A stretch of 64,000 bases of DNA from Apostichopus japonicus (GCF_037975245.1 NC_092564.1:22047984-22111983), one strand, 5' to 3'. Shown: positions 11,570 to 23,579, counted from the stretch's first letter. Notes: a model not told the origin generated them from the letters alone. Numbers and translations: made by a program.

Positions 11570-12405
11570 AGAGCAGAGAAAACACGTCTGAACCGTACGA
11601 GAACGAGATCAGAATCCTGGTTGAATTAATATATCAAGACTTCAGCGTCGACTACTGAAAGAGAAAAAGACATTTTAAACGTGTATAACCAACCATGCAT
11701 GGAGTCGAACTCAGTTTCATCACGTTACCAGTCCACTGCTCTACCCTCTGAGCCATTTGACAAGATAACTTTTAACGAGCTTAAATTGGTATTATTGGTT
11801 GGATACAATCTATTGGTAACAGTAAATGACACTGCCTTCAACGAAATCTCTATTCATCCTGTTTCACTCTCATTAGATCAATGGATCTGAATATCTTTAC
11901 TAACAAGAAGCTCACGCTTGTCTTTGTTTACATTGCAGCAAGCAGTAAGAATGTCGTTTCCTTTCTAAGACGTAAATGTACAATGGGCTTATGCCCCGAT
12001 ACTATCGATGACTTCGAAGCAAGCAGTAAAAGAAAAACGGATTCCGTGAAATCTTCTTATTCACAAAAGGTTGCTGAAGATTATGCTCGCAAGAGATTTC
12101 TTGCTGTAAGTTGTCTCCCTTTTCAACTATATTCGATGCAGACGATCATGAACTGGGATTAAGACTGAAATTTCAACAAACAATACCTATTCACATTTCA
12201 AGACATTTTTGAATGAGGAAGGGACAACACTTATTAAGTCAAACACGTTAACTACATGTAACTAATCTTTTTAGGAATCTGAATGGCTGGAAATAGCACA
12301 GTAATTCGAAACCCGAAACATAATTCATAGGGTCTTGAGTTTATGCAAGTAGATTTGGGAAACACGGGGATCGGGAATTCGTCAACTACAAGACTTTGTT
12401 TGGAC
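11570..12405. other. unassigned spacer
   Basis: The minus-strand leader of the LINE probably occupies the first part. A tRNA-like patch (11695-11765) is listed separately. A 93-codon plus frame at 11881-12162 has no domain I recognise and no splice context, so I do not call it a gene. Confidence 0.3.
11695..11765 (-). repeat. tRNA-like sequence, probable SINE head
   Basis: On the minus strand an A-box-like TGGCTCAGAGGGTAGAG is followed about 30 nt later by a B-box-like GAGTTCGACTCC. The D-arm pairs (GCTC with GAGC). The anticodon and acceptor arms do not pair, so this is a decayed tRNA or the 5' head of a tRNA-derived SINE rather than a working tRNA gene. Confidence 0.4.
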
Positions 12406-12767
12406 CAAGGGCGTAGGAACCGGGGGGGGGGGGGCTGGGGGGCGCCAGCCCCCCCAGTGAAAAATGTGGAGGGGCGGAAGTATCATTCCGCCCCCCCCCG
12501 CTCCGCAAGTCAGAAAACCCCTTTTTCATTTCCAAATGAGAAAAAAATCTCATTTGGAGCACCAAATTGCATCTAAGCCCAGGTGAAAATACAAAATTAA
12601 GTTTACAAAATGGAGTGGGTGCTATATTGCACCAAATTGCATCTGAGGCCACCTGGAAATGCAAACAATTCCAAAGGGGAGGGGGACACCACCTCCCCTT
12701 AGACCGCTCCCCCAGGCCGGCCATCAGTCTTCAGCCCCCCACTCAAAAGTACCTTCCTACGCCACTG
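12406..12767 (-). mobile_element. hAT-type MITE, family 1, copy A
   Basis: A 362-bp element with inverted ends CAAGGGCGTAGGAACCGG and the complement of CAGTGGCGTAGGAAGG. It is flanked by a perfect 8-bp duplication GTTTGGAC (12398-12405 and 12768-12775). The 8-bp TSD and CAGTGGCGTA-type termini fit non-autonomous hAT elements. Copies B (15695-16062) and C (23254-23579) are the same family in the opposite orientation. It is G/C-run rich and non-coding. Confidence 0.88.
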
Positions 12768-12775
12768 GTTTGGAC

Positions 12776-13473
12776 ACATTTATTGTATAATGTAACATTA
12801 AATGACATAGACATATAGTGCTAAATATGTTGCTAATACAGCCACCGGAGGTCTGTAAATGCGAGGGACCCAAAAATGTTCAAACTCCACAGGTTAATGA
12901 TAACAGTAGTATTTTTCCTTATCTCTGAAAAATAAATACATGTACCAATCTTGTAAACTGTACGTGCTGTACCTACCTGTCTGAAGCAGTTTGTGTTCAC
13001 AAATTGCACATTTATTCTTTATCTTATGTTTTGTTTTAATGTTTCATGATGATGTGGCATCATTTGTACATACTTGCACTGCTTAAAGATAGTTACTCTT
13101 CACTGCCTATACTGTAGTTGTCATCTGATCAGGTTGTCATGTGCATATAGTTTCATATCAGCAAAGACATTGAAATTTTTGGCAAATTTTGAGTGTGAGC
13201 TATATTTCTATAGTTTAACATTTGAGGGGCATCATATAGGGGTCTACTTTTCTATAATTTTTAGTTATTACAATGAGTGCAAGTCACAATCTCAGTGAAT
13301 AAACAAACATAACATTTGTGCTGGCTCCAACCCAGTTACCTTGGCTATGAGCCTGAATGTCTCTATTGCAATTAAAATCAAATGAATCATATCTTGGAAA
13401 ATCATTTTATTCAATCTTCAACAACAACAGGTATATCTTTGTAACACTTTTGTCCTCACACAAAGCCATAAAC
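12776..13473. other. unassigned spacer
   Basis: AT-rich sequence with no supported gene. Short plus frames here (74 and 60 codons) show no domain. Confidence 0.3.
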
Positions 13474-13830
13474 AGGGTTTCGGAGCCGGTACGGCAGGTC
13501 CGGCGAACGCCGGACCAATATCCACGGGGAAAAAAATAGGACTAAGAAAGAAAAATGGCAAAAAATAAAGAACAATTTTCAATAATGATGACGGCAAGTA
13601 GGCTAAATGTGACTACTCTGTCATGGCAGGGTCTTATTTTCAAGCTCGGGAAGTGCCATTTCCTGCAATCTGGGAGGCATTTTTTCACAATTTTCTCCAT
13701 TAGGCTACGCGCTAACCATGGTGGCGCGTAGCGTAGATTGACCTACCAAACGTACCCCCGATAATTATGACAGATGGCCACACTCTGATCTGCCGTACCA
13801 ATCCCAAATAGCTTCCGACGCCCCCGATAA
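13474..13830. repeat. candidate hAT-type fragment with shared hairpin motif
   Basis: Bounded by CAGGGTTTCGGAGCCGG on the left and CTTCCGACGCCCCCG on the right, which are loosely inverted; both sides also carry GGTACGGCAG in inverted form. It contains the motif GGGAAGTGCCATTTCC...CTACGCGC...GCGCGTAG (13648-13737) that recurs near the ends of other hAT-like elements in this window. I could not fix a clean TSD. Confidence 0.45.
13648..13737 (+). repeat. shared subterminal hairpin motif, example copy
   Basis: GGGAAGTGCCATTTCC...TCTGGGAGG...CTACGCGC-TAACCATGGTG-GCGCGTAG. Related copies: 19251-19339, 24732-24829, 25742-25829, 36868-36962, 37453-37521 and, reversed, 38898-38993. They typically read CGCGCCAACCGATGGTGGCGC followed by TCCGCTTAGATAGT. 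They lie near one end of several hAT-like elements. Confidence 0.8.
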
Positions 13831-15225
13831 ATATGTCTTTTTTCCCTTTTCATTTCACATTACAGATGTACAGTAGATCCTTTAGAGGAGCAGTACAGCA
13901 CAGCGTAGTGTTATGACATGATGGATGTTTTGCAAGCAGATATAAGGGTTGGAACTGGAAGTGTTAGTGTTCGATTGTTTCATTAATAAACGTGTGCTTC
14001 TCTACTTTATCTAAGATGATTGTCATATTTCTTGTTCTCCAGTGAGTGCTAGGGAGTTGCACAGTGAACGCTGTTAATTTAAAATGGATAAGGACAACTT
14101 TGAAATAGCTGATGTCAAAGCGGTTCCAAAAGCTTCTTTAAGTACTATACATCAAGGACACAAGAGTGGACAATGGAAGCAACAAGTATCCAGAACGTAG
14201 ATATCACAAGCCTTCAAGACAATTGAACAAACTGTACTGTAACGGACAACAACAAACATGGTGTCTCAGTGCAATAATGTCACTAAGCTAGTGCAATGTA
14301 TCATAAGAATTTATCTTTTTCATGGTGTCAAACATTGATTGTTGCATTTAGTGCGTTATGTATCTTACTCCTTTCTGTAGTATTTAGCATTGATTTGCAT
14401 GTTCATTCATAGTGTAATGTCAACTACATAATTGATGTCATCAAAGTTACAACTGTGTCATAATAATAATAAACTAAATGATTGAAAATTGGTTTCACTG
14501 CATACTTTATTGTACACCATTTGGCTTTCCATGATAGCAATATCTGATCTGTTTACATACTGTAGTTTGTTCAGTCATACCAGTAGTTCTAATGTGACAT
14601 TGATCTTGGGTTATTTATTGTTGGCACAGAATAACTTGTCTTTATTTTGTATTATGTGAGATCAAATTAACATAGCGGTAACGTATATTGTGATGTCATG
14701 GAGTGTTGAAGAGGTGCTCTAACTTGCAGCTAGTAGTAGGTGATAAAAATAGTTTCATTTAGTGCTCTCATGATAACTCCAGTGGCAGATGGAGATAGTG
14801 GCAGATAGAGATGTTTGAAATGCAGGGAACATTGTAGGGTCTTTTGAAGTTTTGGCAAAGTTTCTTTTGGATGTAAAGCTGCTATACTCATCATGGAAAG
14901 GTCCACAACGGAGGTATGGCGTCTCCTAGCCTTATTTTGGGTATCTGTTCCTGCATTCCGTATTTGGAACACTGCCCTTGTATTGTTTGTATTGCTTATT
15001 CTAAAGTTAGGTAAGTCAGTATTGTAATATGTTTTTTTTTAACACATTGATTGCACCTGTACAGTCTATACATTGAGTTCAACTACAATAACCATGAGCA
15101 GGGAAAACGTACCACTATGTCTCTTGCATTTTTTTCTGATATTGAAGTGACCATCTTCATTCTTTAACCAAAACATTTCTTCCATATTTGTTAGTGTTTA
15201 TCCAGAGCAGGTTACAGGATATTTT
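13831..15225. other. unassigned; possible LTR-like patch
   Basis: No supported gene. At 13910-14060 the text has an LTR-like look (GTGTTATGACATG, then an ATTAATAAACGTGTG polyadenylation-type stretch, then a 41-codon frame from ATG 14084), but I find no partner copy. The rest is AT-rich. Confidence 0.25.
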
Positions 15226-15385
15226 AAAGGTAGGCTATGTAGTATTGGCCCCAATTTAGCATGCTATAATTGCTAGAAAATTTCAAAAAGAACGTTCCTA
15301 GAAGTCTTTACTTTCCAAATTGTTCTAAGGCATTCTAATTGAAAGCGCAAGATACATGAATGTCCCAGTGAGGTAAATTTCCTTG
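15226..15385 (-). repeat. interspersed repeat, partner at 32.7 kb
   Basis: The minus strand here matches the plus strand at about 32690-32840. Both share CACTGGGACATTCA, GAACAATTTGGAAAG and TATAGCATGCTAAA...GGGGCCAATA. This is an unnamed dispersed repeat. Confidence 0.55.
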
Positions 15386-15694
15386 AAGGTGGTAATAAAA
15401 ACAGTTTCAAACTTTGACCAAAGGTAACCATATTTGAAGATCTGGTATATTTGGGGCCAATACAGCATACCTGGTCGAGAGTTGCCGTGGAAGCCACCAT
15501 ATGTTTGTAGTAATGCAGTAACATGTAGTATAAAGGCAGCTGGAGGAGTCCAGTTTACCCCCGTGCCGAAGGTCATTCATCTTTTTGGGTTTTCTCTCCC
15601 TTACCCCTCCCTCGGTTTGGTACTCCCACCGCCCCATTTTGGCAAAATGGTCACACACTCACACACACCCCACACACAAAGGCCTTATCGTAAC

Positions 15695-16062
15695 CAGTGG
15701 CGTAGGAAGGTACTTTTGAGTGGGGGGGCTGAAGACTGATGGCCGGCCTGGGGGAGGGGTCTAAGGGGAGGGGGTGTCCCCCTCCCCTTTGGAATTTTTT
15801 TTGCATTTCCAGGTGGCCTCAGATGCAATTTGGTGCAATATAGCACACTTCAACACCCACTCCATTTTGTAAAGAATTTTGCATTTTCACCTGGCCTTAG
15901 ATGTAATTTGGTGCTTCAAATGAGATTTTTTTTCTCATTTGGAAATGAAAAAGGGGTTTTCTGACTTGCGGAGCGGGGGGCGGAACGATACTTCCGCCCC
16001 CATATTTTTCACTGGGGGGCTGCCCCCCCCAGCCCCCCAGCCCCCCGGTTCCTACGCCCTTG
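15695..16062 (+). mobile_element. hAT-type MITE, family 1, copy B
   Basis: A 368-bp element with ends CAGTGGCGTAGGAAGG and CCTACGCCCTTG, flanked by a perfect 8-bp duplication ATCGTAAC (15687-15694 and 16063-16070). The body matches copies A and C, including a hairpin AAATGAGA...TCTCATTT in the middle and CCCCTCCCC-rich stems. Non-coding. Confidence 0.9.
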
Positions 16063-16070
16063 ATCGTAAC

Positions 16071-16839
16071 AATGATTCGCTGATCTTACCCATATCTAAT
16101 CACCCCTTACTACAGAAACAGAACCCATGATATGAATCCTCAACGAACTGAAAAAAGGAAGAAATGTATACCAATACACCGCCTGAAGAGTCAAAAGTTG
16201 TCGGTGTGACTAATTTATCTTAAGCTGAACTAAGGTGAGAAGTTCTCTGATGACTTTCCCATTCATTACCTAGCGCAAATCATTTTATCAATATTGTTTC
16301 CTTGCTCATTAAAACAATTGAATACATACCGCGCCTATCTATTTGGCTACCGTAAATCCTATCCAAACTGTGCTGGGGCCATTTATCACTATTACTTTGC
16401 TTTTTTTCATGAGGATTGCCAGCTACAAAACTAAAAAAGTGTATACCTTTAGTTTATTACTATTTATCTATCAAAAAGTTACTTTTAACGTTATGGATTA
16501 GAGCAAATTATCACAAAGTAGCGATGCGAATATTTCAAGTGCAGCAGATCCCTCGGCCTGTAGCTATGCCAGCGAAAATCGGGGAAAAGGGTTTGCCCCC
16601 GTCGCATGGAGGATTTGTTTTACTCTGACAAATGCATTGTTTCATATCCAATAGAAAAATTGTATACAACTAGCACCATTGTGAACCAGTGGAAAGTTGC
16701 TCGCACATAACGCACACTACGATTACACAGTAGGCCTATAGGGTACGCAGAACTGAGATACGGATTGGAATTTCGGACACCTGAGAACTTTGCGGTAACA
16801 GTGCCCAGATCGATATCCTGTTTATAGCTAAGGATGAGA
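16071..16839. other. unassigned spacer
   Basis: I see no supported gene or repeat boundary between the MITE at 15695 and the start of LINE similarity near 16840. Confidence 0.3.
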
Positions 16840-17328
16840 ATGCCACATTAAAGGAATGAATCTGTTGTCGCTATAACAGAGGGCCAAATTGCTTTTATTT
16901 TTAAATCGGGAAATACGTTGAGACCAGATTAGCTGAGAGAATACCTTTAACTTTGTCAGGATTCCCGTTCCAAATGAAGTCAAAAATAGTACTTTGGATT
17001 TTATTAATTAAGTCTTTTTGGGGTCTAGGCAGAACCTGAAAAAAGGAAGACGAGTTGGCTGATTACAAACTACTTCACTATTGTGTTTCTGCCAATAGGT
17101 GTGAGATCACGCCCATTCCAAACTCTAAGCTGGTGTTTCAGCCTAGATAGCTTCTGCTCATGGGCGTCAATCCAGGGGGGACGGGGGACACGTCCCCCCC
17201 CCCCACATTTCGATGGGTGGGGGAAACAATATCAAATGTCCCCCACACATTTTGAAAAAGAGTAATGTCGCGTCTCTATTTGGTTAGGACTTACACATCT
17301 CAGGATTCATATCATCGAATATCACTCA

Positions 17329-17771
17329 ATGTTGCTGAATGGAGAATTCCACCCAGATCTCGTGAGTTGGTACCCTGAGCTCTCCGACAATATTAAGCTT
17401 AGTCTGCCTTTCTTTCGAGGCCAGTTCCAGTTGTTGTCGGTTGAAGGGTATAGACAAGAAGCTCTCTTGTGGTTGCTCCTCGTCTCCTCCGCCAGTTCGA
17501 CGGAAGCCGAGAGATCTTTTAGTGCTTTGAGGCGTTTGAAGACATGGCTACGGAGCACCATGACTCAACAGAGGCTGAACCATGTGATGGTGTGCTATAT
17601 TCACCGCGAACGTCTATAGCCCAGTTGAAGCCTGAGGAGTTAGCAGAGAAGTTCGTTGGTTCCTCGGATTACAGACGCAACATCTTCGGGCGATTCCAGT
17701 TGAAAACTAGTGCGCTCCGTCATTATCATAAGAGACAGCACTTCATAGCTAGAGCCAAAGCTTGTACATAG
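17329..17771 (+). pseudogene. hAT transposase C-terminal dimerisation domain
   Basis: The plus frame shows LLLVSSASSTEAERSFSALR, KTWLRSTMTQQRLNHVMV and YIHRERL, the hallmark of the hAT C-terminal dimerisation domain (SxxxAERxFS...LRxxxxxxxLxxLxxI). A stop at about 17617 and a frame change move the tail (LKPEELAEKFVGSSDYRR) into the next frame, ending at 17771. The same sequence without the shift exists at 40702-41037 on the minus strand. The DDE catalytic region and BED finger are absent; the coding begins shortly after the left inverted repeat. It cannot catalyse transposition. Confidence 0.85.
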
Positions 17772-17927
17772 TGGTTGTTTAGTTGTAGATGGTGTTTCAA
17801 AGACGGTGCCCGTTCCCTAATATTGGGGAAATGAAATAAGGAGCATATTCCGTGGCAGCGCATCCCATGTTACCTTGTTGTTGAGTGATACCGGAGTTTA
17901 CTCCACAGTGAGAACACTGGGTACACG

Positions 17928-18799
17928 CAGGGACGTCGCTAGAGGGGGTGTGGGAGTGTCTCACCCCAAACTTGGTCAAACTGACGATAGTTAGAAAATT
18001 GGAGTGCGACAGTCGGAATTTCCGACTGTCGCACTTAAGTTTATCTAGGCCTATTCATTTATTCCTGTGATTGTGCATGACCTAAAAATTGAAAAAATGT
18101 CGGTCAAAATTTACCTTTAATCTGTCATATTTACCACGTTTTCCTTGCCACTCTGAGAAATTGTATCTCGCGATTCTTATACTCCACCGTACAAAACTTC
18201 GTATGATTTTGAATACTCCAATTAAAAAATGCCTAATAGAACTACCGTCTTAGGCGTAGGAGCCAGTTTGATTTGCGCGCGTTCCACATGCTAATGCATA
18301 TCATATACACATGCATCGGTTTTTACATCGCATGCAAATAGCATACAATCATTTCCGTCTTATTACCCTTCCATATTGGTTAGAATTATTTGAAAGTCGT
18401 TACAATATTAATGGTAATAATAATATAAGTTTAACTACTGAAAAACACATTGCAAATTATCTTTCTTTCAGTAGGTGCCCGAAAATTGATCAGCATTTTG
18501 CCCGAAATTTCACAAAAATATTAGGTTGGGGTGGGGGGGGGGGGGCTAATAAATTTGTGAAATGAGTGCCAGTGGGTACAAATGTATCGAAAAAAGTTCG
18601 GAACAAAAATGCAGTCGCGAAAGATTGGGTGTCTGACTGACACTGACCGTATCGTTGACGAGTAGCGCGAGGGTGGGGGGGGGGGTGGGGGTACAAAGCA
18701 GCAGTCGGAATTTTCTGGCTTAAACCCAACCAGTTGGATTTTCAGCCACTACACCCCCCCCCCCCCTCTCAATCATCAGGCCTTATAGCTACGTTCCTG
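17928..18799. mobile_element. hAT-like non-autonomous element nested in the hAT
   Basis: An 872-bp insert with inverted ends CAGGGACGTCGCTAG and TAGCTACGTTCCTG. The flanks are GGTACACG (17920-17927) and CGTACACG (18800-18807), 7 of 8 identical, fitting an 8-bp TSD. The sister hAT copy at 38811-41182 lacks this insert at the same place, an empty-site check inside the window. Interior: G/C runs and no supported coding (an 84-codon plus frame at 18311 has no recognised domain). Confidence 0.75.
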
Positions 18800-20539
18800 C
18801 GTACACGGTGGTTACATAGTACGCTCCGACCAGAATTCACCCGATTACCAGATGCAGATCCACCTAGCAACCGAGGTAACTTGCGTGAGGACTCCAACGA
18901 ACAACCACTGATTTATTTGGATGCCTTCATCACTTTAGCCACCACTCACATGGGACCTATTCTAAGTCTGACGATAAAATTTATTCACAGATTGTTAGTT
19001 GTCATTGGTTGGAAAAATTGAGGGGTATTCTGTCCTAAAACATAAGGCAAAATGGGGCTGGGGTTCCAGTTCGCCGCATCATTTGTCAACTTGCACTGGG
19101 TTCTAATGTTCATGTCAATTGGAATCACTAATAAAAGAAATAATCCACCAAAAATGAAGGTCGCATGAACTTTATTGCAGATTTCCTGAGTGACGAATTT
19201 GTAATTTTCACCCGATATCACGCAACTAGATGGCTGCTATCCAGCCTGGCAAGTGCCATCTCCAGCGATCTGGCAGGTATTGAAATCTGAAATTTTCTTG
19301 GTACGCTGCACGCCAACTGATGGTGGCGCCCCGCTTAGATAGTACTTTCGGCCGGAATACTCGAATCGATTACGTCCCCCCCCCCCCCACTTTTCATATC
19401 GGATTGACGCCCCTGCTTCTGCTCATAGTTTAAGCGAAAGAGATCGTTACTATTGTGAGTAAAGTTGATACCGAGATACCTAATAGGAGCGTTAGCAATC
19501 AAAATATTGAATTCACTGATATGAGCTGGATTATTTGAAATGAAAGGACCCAGGGGAAGAAACTGGGATTTGCTGGAATTAATTTTGAGACCTGATGCTA
19601 TTCGAAAATTCTCTAAGGTAATCAGCACCTTAACAGTGCTGTTGCGGGTACCGTTTAAGAAGAAAGTGGTGTCGTCGGCATACTGCAGTACTTTAATTTC
19701 CCGGCCAAATATGTTTATCCCCTTGATTGTGTTGTCACAAACAATTTTTCTAGCTAAAATATCTGCACATAGAATAAAGAGGTACGGGCTAAGGGGACAA
19801 CCTTGCCTTAATCCTCTCTGAATAGGGAAGAAGCCTGTCGAATGACCATTATTGAGAACACAGGAAGAACTACCAGTGTAGAGTGTTTGACCCACCGTCG
19901 AAAACTGTTCCCAAAGTTGAAATAAATAAGGGTGTGGTCAATAAAATCCAAATCGATACAATCAAAGCTTTTTCAATATCAAAAATCAACAGAAGACCTG
20001 GAAAGTTATTTGTGGTAGTGTGATCGATCAGGTCCAGCACAACACGAATGTTTTCCCCAATAAACTTATTTTTGATAAAACCAGTCTGGATATCCCCAAC
20101 AGTATTGTCGACAACCCGTTTTAAACCGGTTAGCCAATGTTTTTGCTCCTATCTTGTAGTCAGTGTTAAGGAGACTAATAGGTCTATAGTTAGCTATAAC
20201 CTTATAGTCCTCTTCTGGTTTAGGAATTAGGGTATAAAGACACCTCTACTTTGCTCACAGGATAATGAATGATGATCAAAACCAAAATTCAAGGAATCCA
20301 CAGCAAGCTGACCAAGAAGAGACCATAAATGTCTATAAAACTCAGTAGAGAGACCATCACTACCGGGAGATTTACCGTTGGCCATTGAGCATAAGGCTCT
20401 ATGACATTCATCTAAAGTAATGGGCCGTCGCAAGAACTGGGGTCCGATTCTTCAGAGTGAAAGTCAGGCAAATTTCTAATAAAATATGAAGGATAACATT
20501 GTGAATGAGAGTATAAAGTACTATAAATTATTTAAAAAA

Positions 20540-20600
20540 AAGTTTTTAAATAAAAATAAATAAATAAATAAAAAACAATAATAATAATAATAATTCATTT
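20540..20600. repeat. A-rich simple repeat
   Basis: (AAAT/AATA)n and (AAT)n runs between the minus-strand LINE and the plus-strand LINE copy 1. Confidence 0.8.
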
Positions 20601-20619
20601 ACCAAATCGTTAGTGCGTG

Positions 20620-21490
20620 GTGTGAAATTTCTTTTATAAATCCGAATAGTAACTTTGGAAATCAAATTATCTGGAACAATTCCCACGTATTAACAATGAT
20701 ATTATTTTGTATAAGTATTTACTCTTGAAAAATGTATATTATGTTGGGGCTTTGTTTGATAATTGTTTCAAGCACAAATTCCATATAATGCGTTTTCCTT
20801 TCACCCTATATTAGGCTTTAATTGATAGTATCCCGAAAAGTTGGAGAGGGGCTGCTTGCGTTAGAAATAATATTGATAATGACAACATAATTCTATTCAA
20901 TTCAGATTCTATTCAGACATACCAACCGCCAATGAAAAGTGGAATGCGACCTTCACCAACTTAAACTACAAAGACTGGCATCTCTTCTTTCATATGACGT
21001 ATTACACTGTCTCTGAAGCTATAATTTTTCCAGTTCAAATTTATTCATAGAATTGTTGCCACGAATAGGCTTCTTTCATTGATGGGTAAAAGTGATTCAG
21101 ATCTTTGTACCTTTTGTAAAATTGAAACTGAGAATATTGAGCACTTATTTTGGAAATGTCCCATAACTGCCTCTTTAATTTTAGATGTTGAAAATATGTT
21201 TCTTAAGAAGCAGTTCTTTTTTCAAAGCAGGATATCTTTTTTGGTTATAACAACGGGAGGGGACATCCCTACAACTTTCTGATACTTCATGTGAAATACT
21301 ATATTTATGATTGCAAAAAGAATGAACGAAATCCATTAATCATTGAGTTTTTCTTTAAATTCAAATTCATAATCAGTATTGAGGGGTTCAACTATTTAAG
21401 AACTTCCAGCTTTAGAAAACATAAAGTTACTTTTGTGGAGTTATGGCACGCCTTTTCTTTATGTCCTGATTTATTCAATTAAGCCATATC
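20620..21490 (+). pseudogene. Tx1-type LINE, C-terminal tail, plus copy 1
   Basis: Plus-strand post-RT region in broken frames: IDSIPKSWRGAACV (about 20825), KWNATFTNLNYKDWHLFF (about 20940), then SDLCTFCKIETENIEHLFWKCP (21091 on), the conserved Cys-His block at the end of Tx1/L1-like ORF2. A last piece reads MKYYIYDCKKNERNP. It ends just before a TA- and trinucleotide-type array. Confidence 0.8.
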
Positions 21491-21515
21491 GATTCCGTTT
21501 CCTTTACCCTAATAT

Positions 21516-21700
21516 TTTACTATATATATATATATATACTTGCACATGCACATGCACATCATAATCATCATAATCATAATAATCATAATCATCATAATCA
21601 TAATCATAATCATCATAATAATAATAATAATAATCATAATAATCATAATCATAATCATAATCATAATCATAATCATAATCATAATAATAATAATAATGGG
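21516..21700. repeat. TA and (TAATCA)n-type microsatellite
   Basis: A short TA tract, CACATGCA repeats, then an interrupted TAATCA/TAA array to about 21700, immediately 3' of the LINE copy 1 stop. Frames through it (for example Tyr-Asp repeats on the minus strand) are artefacts. Confidence 0.9.
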
Positions 21701-22284
21701 TCAAGCGTTATTGTAATAATGCCATACTGGGTATTGGAAACTCTTTTTTCATTCCTCTCTTTCGCCGTTCGGTAAAGAGCTGCTTTTCAAATGTAATTTT
21801 CATGTCGAGGATATTTCCTGAATCAAAAATATCTTCATTAAGCAAATTTGCATGGCTTGGAGTAAAGTTACCTTTAACTCCTTCGGATTCACTTTGGTGA
21901 TCAAATCCTTTGGAATAATCATTTTATTAGAATTGATAATACCATTGTTTGTGACAAAAAACTTCACGTTGCCGGTTTACTGTTTGTTAAGGATATATTT
22001 TTGCCAGATGGGAAGCAATTGTCCTTCAATGCTTTTCTAACCAAATTTAAGATATTAAGGTATCCTTTTACTTCTTTTCATGGGATCATTTCTGCAATTC
22101 ATAGAAGCTGGAAAGATTCCGTCAGTTTAGAAAACGGTGTCGAGGAACAGCAAGATCACCTTGTCAATCTTATGTCTAGCATTTCTAAATTGTCACAAGT
22201 AGTCTATCCTCGCCTTATAGACTGTATTTTACTCCCGCCAAAAGCCTGCTCTAAATGGAGCGTTACCTATGGAACGCGAAAAGG

Positions 22285-22790
22285 GCAACCTTATTTCGTT
22301 GTCTAAACTAAGTTTGTTGCTGTCTAAACTAAAGTTGTTGCTGCTGTTTTACTATGTTGTTGCTCAAACTCACATTGCTGTCTAAGCGTACGTTGTTGTC
22401 TAAACTTACATTGTTGCCTTAACTTCCGTTGTTGCCTAAACTTTCGTTGCTGCCTAAACTTACATGTATGTCTAAACTTTCGTTGTCTTAACCTACGTTG
22501 ATACCTGAACTCACGTTAATGTCTAAACATACGTTGATGTCTGAACTCATGTTGGTGTCTAAATTCACGTCGATGTCTGAACTCACGTTGATGTGTAAAA
22601 TTACGTTGATGACAAAATTCACGTTGATGCTCAAAATTTCGTCGATGCCTTAACTTTCGTTGATATCTTAACTTCCGTTGCTATCTTAACTTCCGTTGCT
22701 ATCTAAACTTCCGTTGTCTAAACTTCCGTTGTCTAAACTTCCGTTGTCTAAACTTACGTCGTTATCTAAACTTACGTTGCTGCCATAGGC
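22285..22790 (+). repeat. TIR-internal tandem array, left arm
   Basis: A degenerate array of about 17-21 bp units (CTAAACTTACGTTGTTG with many variants such as CTTAACTTCCGTTGC). There are no unique spacers between units, so it is not CRISPR-like. The right arm at 26930-27305 is the inverted equivalent. Confidence 0.9.
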
Positions 22791-23253
22791 GCTGTTCAAC
22801 AATTGCTCAACCATGTGACGTAAAAATAGCTCGTTTTAAGTTTTCGCACGAAATTTAACAACCAACACCAGCGCATGAGAATGCTGCTATGAACTATATA
22901 GGCCTCAGACTACCACTATCACACCCGGGTCCCACGAGCCATATTGGTACTTTTAGTCTTACTACCCGACTCAACAATGGAAAGAATTCTAATCAGTCTA
23001 GACTACCACAGTGAGTGGTCGACAACTTCGATCGTGAAGGGGTAAGCCTTTATAGTTACCAAAGTGATTGGATTAAATAGCCCAGTGCCTTATCATTCAC
23101 ATTAATAAATTGTAATCCCCAAAGTGCGCCCTGATTAGCTTGGGCTAGGCTAGGCGGAATTAGTCCTACTCCCAGTAGTTCCCAGTGGTTCCCCTAGGCT
23201 TTAGTTCGATTACAAAACTAAATATCCTCATCTCTGTTCATAATGATTAATGC

Positions 23254-23579
23254 CAGTGGCGTAGGAAGATATTTTTGAGTGGGGGGCTGAAGACTGATGT
23301 CCGGCCTGGGGGAGGGGTCTAAGGTAAGGGGGTGTCCCCCTCCCCCTTTGGAATTTTTCTACATTTCCAGATGGCCTCAGATGCAATTTGGTGCAATATA
23401 GCACACTTCAACACCCACTCCATTTTGTATATAATTTCGCATTTTCACCTGGCCTTAGATGCAATTTGGTTCTCCAAATGAGATTTTTTTTTCTCATTTG
23501 GAAATGAAAAAGGGGTTTTCTGACTTGCGAAGCGGGGGTCGGAATGATACTTCCGCCCCCATATTTTCCTACGCCCTTG
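23254..23579 (+). mobile_element. hAT-type MITE, family 1, copy C
   Basis: A 326-bp element, ends CAGTGGCGTAGGAAG and CCTACGCCCTTG, flanks ATTAATGC (23246-23253) and ATTATTGC (23580-23587), 7 of 8 identical. Slightly shorter than copies A and B because the right G/C-rich stem is deleted. It lies inside the 5-kb transposon. Confidence 0.85.

Larger units (their letters stand above)
17159..19415 (+). mobile_element. hAT-family transposon with residual transposase, copy 1
   Basis: A 2,257-bp element with ends CATGGGCGTCAATCC and GGATTGACGCCCCTG, flanked by a perfect 8-bp TSD CTTCTGCT (17151-17158 and 19416-19423). Removing the element and one TSD restores the LINE reading frame. It encodes only the C-terminal hAT dimerisation region (17329-17771). 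A second copy in reverse lies at 38811-41182. It contains a nested element at 17928-18799. Confidence 0.92.
16840..20460 (-). mobile_element. Tx1-type LINE (minus) split by a hAT insertion
   Basis: RT similarity on the minus strand from about 20460 to 19424 continues at 17158 to about 16840 once 17159-19423 is removed. Motifs: ANGKSPGSDGLSTEFY (about 20400), ANYRPISLLNTDYK in a broken frame near 20180, RGLRQGCPLSPYLF (about 19810), VLQYADDTTFFL (about 19690). The post-RT region LNYEQK resumes across the junction as LSRLKHQLRVW, GRDLTPIGR and VISQLVFLF. Frameshifts are frequent. No endonuclease or ORF1 is attached, so it is 5'-truncated. Confidence 0.85.

Noticed and set aside
11695-11765. Functional tRNA gene
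   Set aside because: The A and B boxes are recognisable but the acceptor and anticodon stems do not pair.
22285-22790. CRISPR-like short repeats
   Set aside because: Units are contiguous and degenerate with no unique spacers, in an animal genome, and mirrored at 26930-27305 as a transposon terminus.
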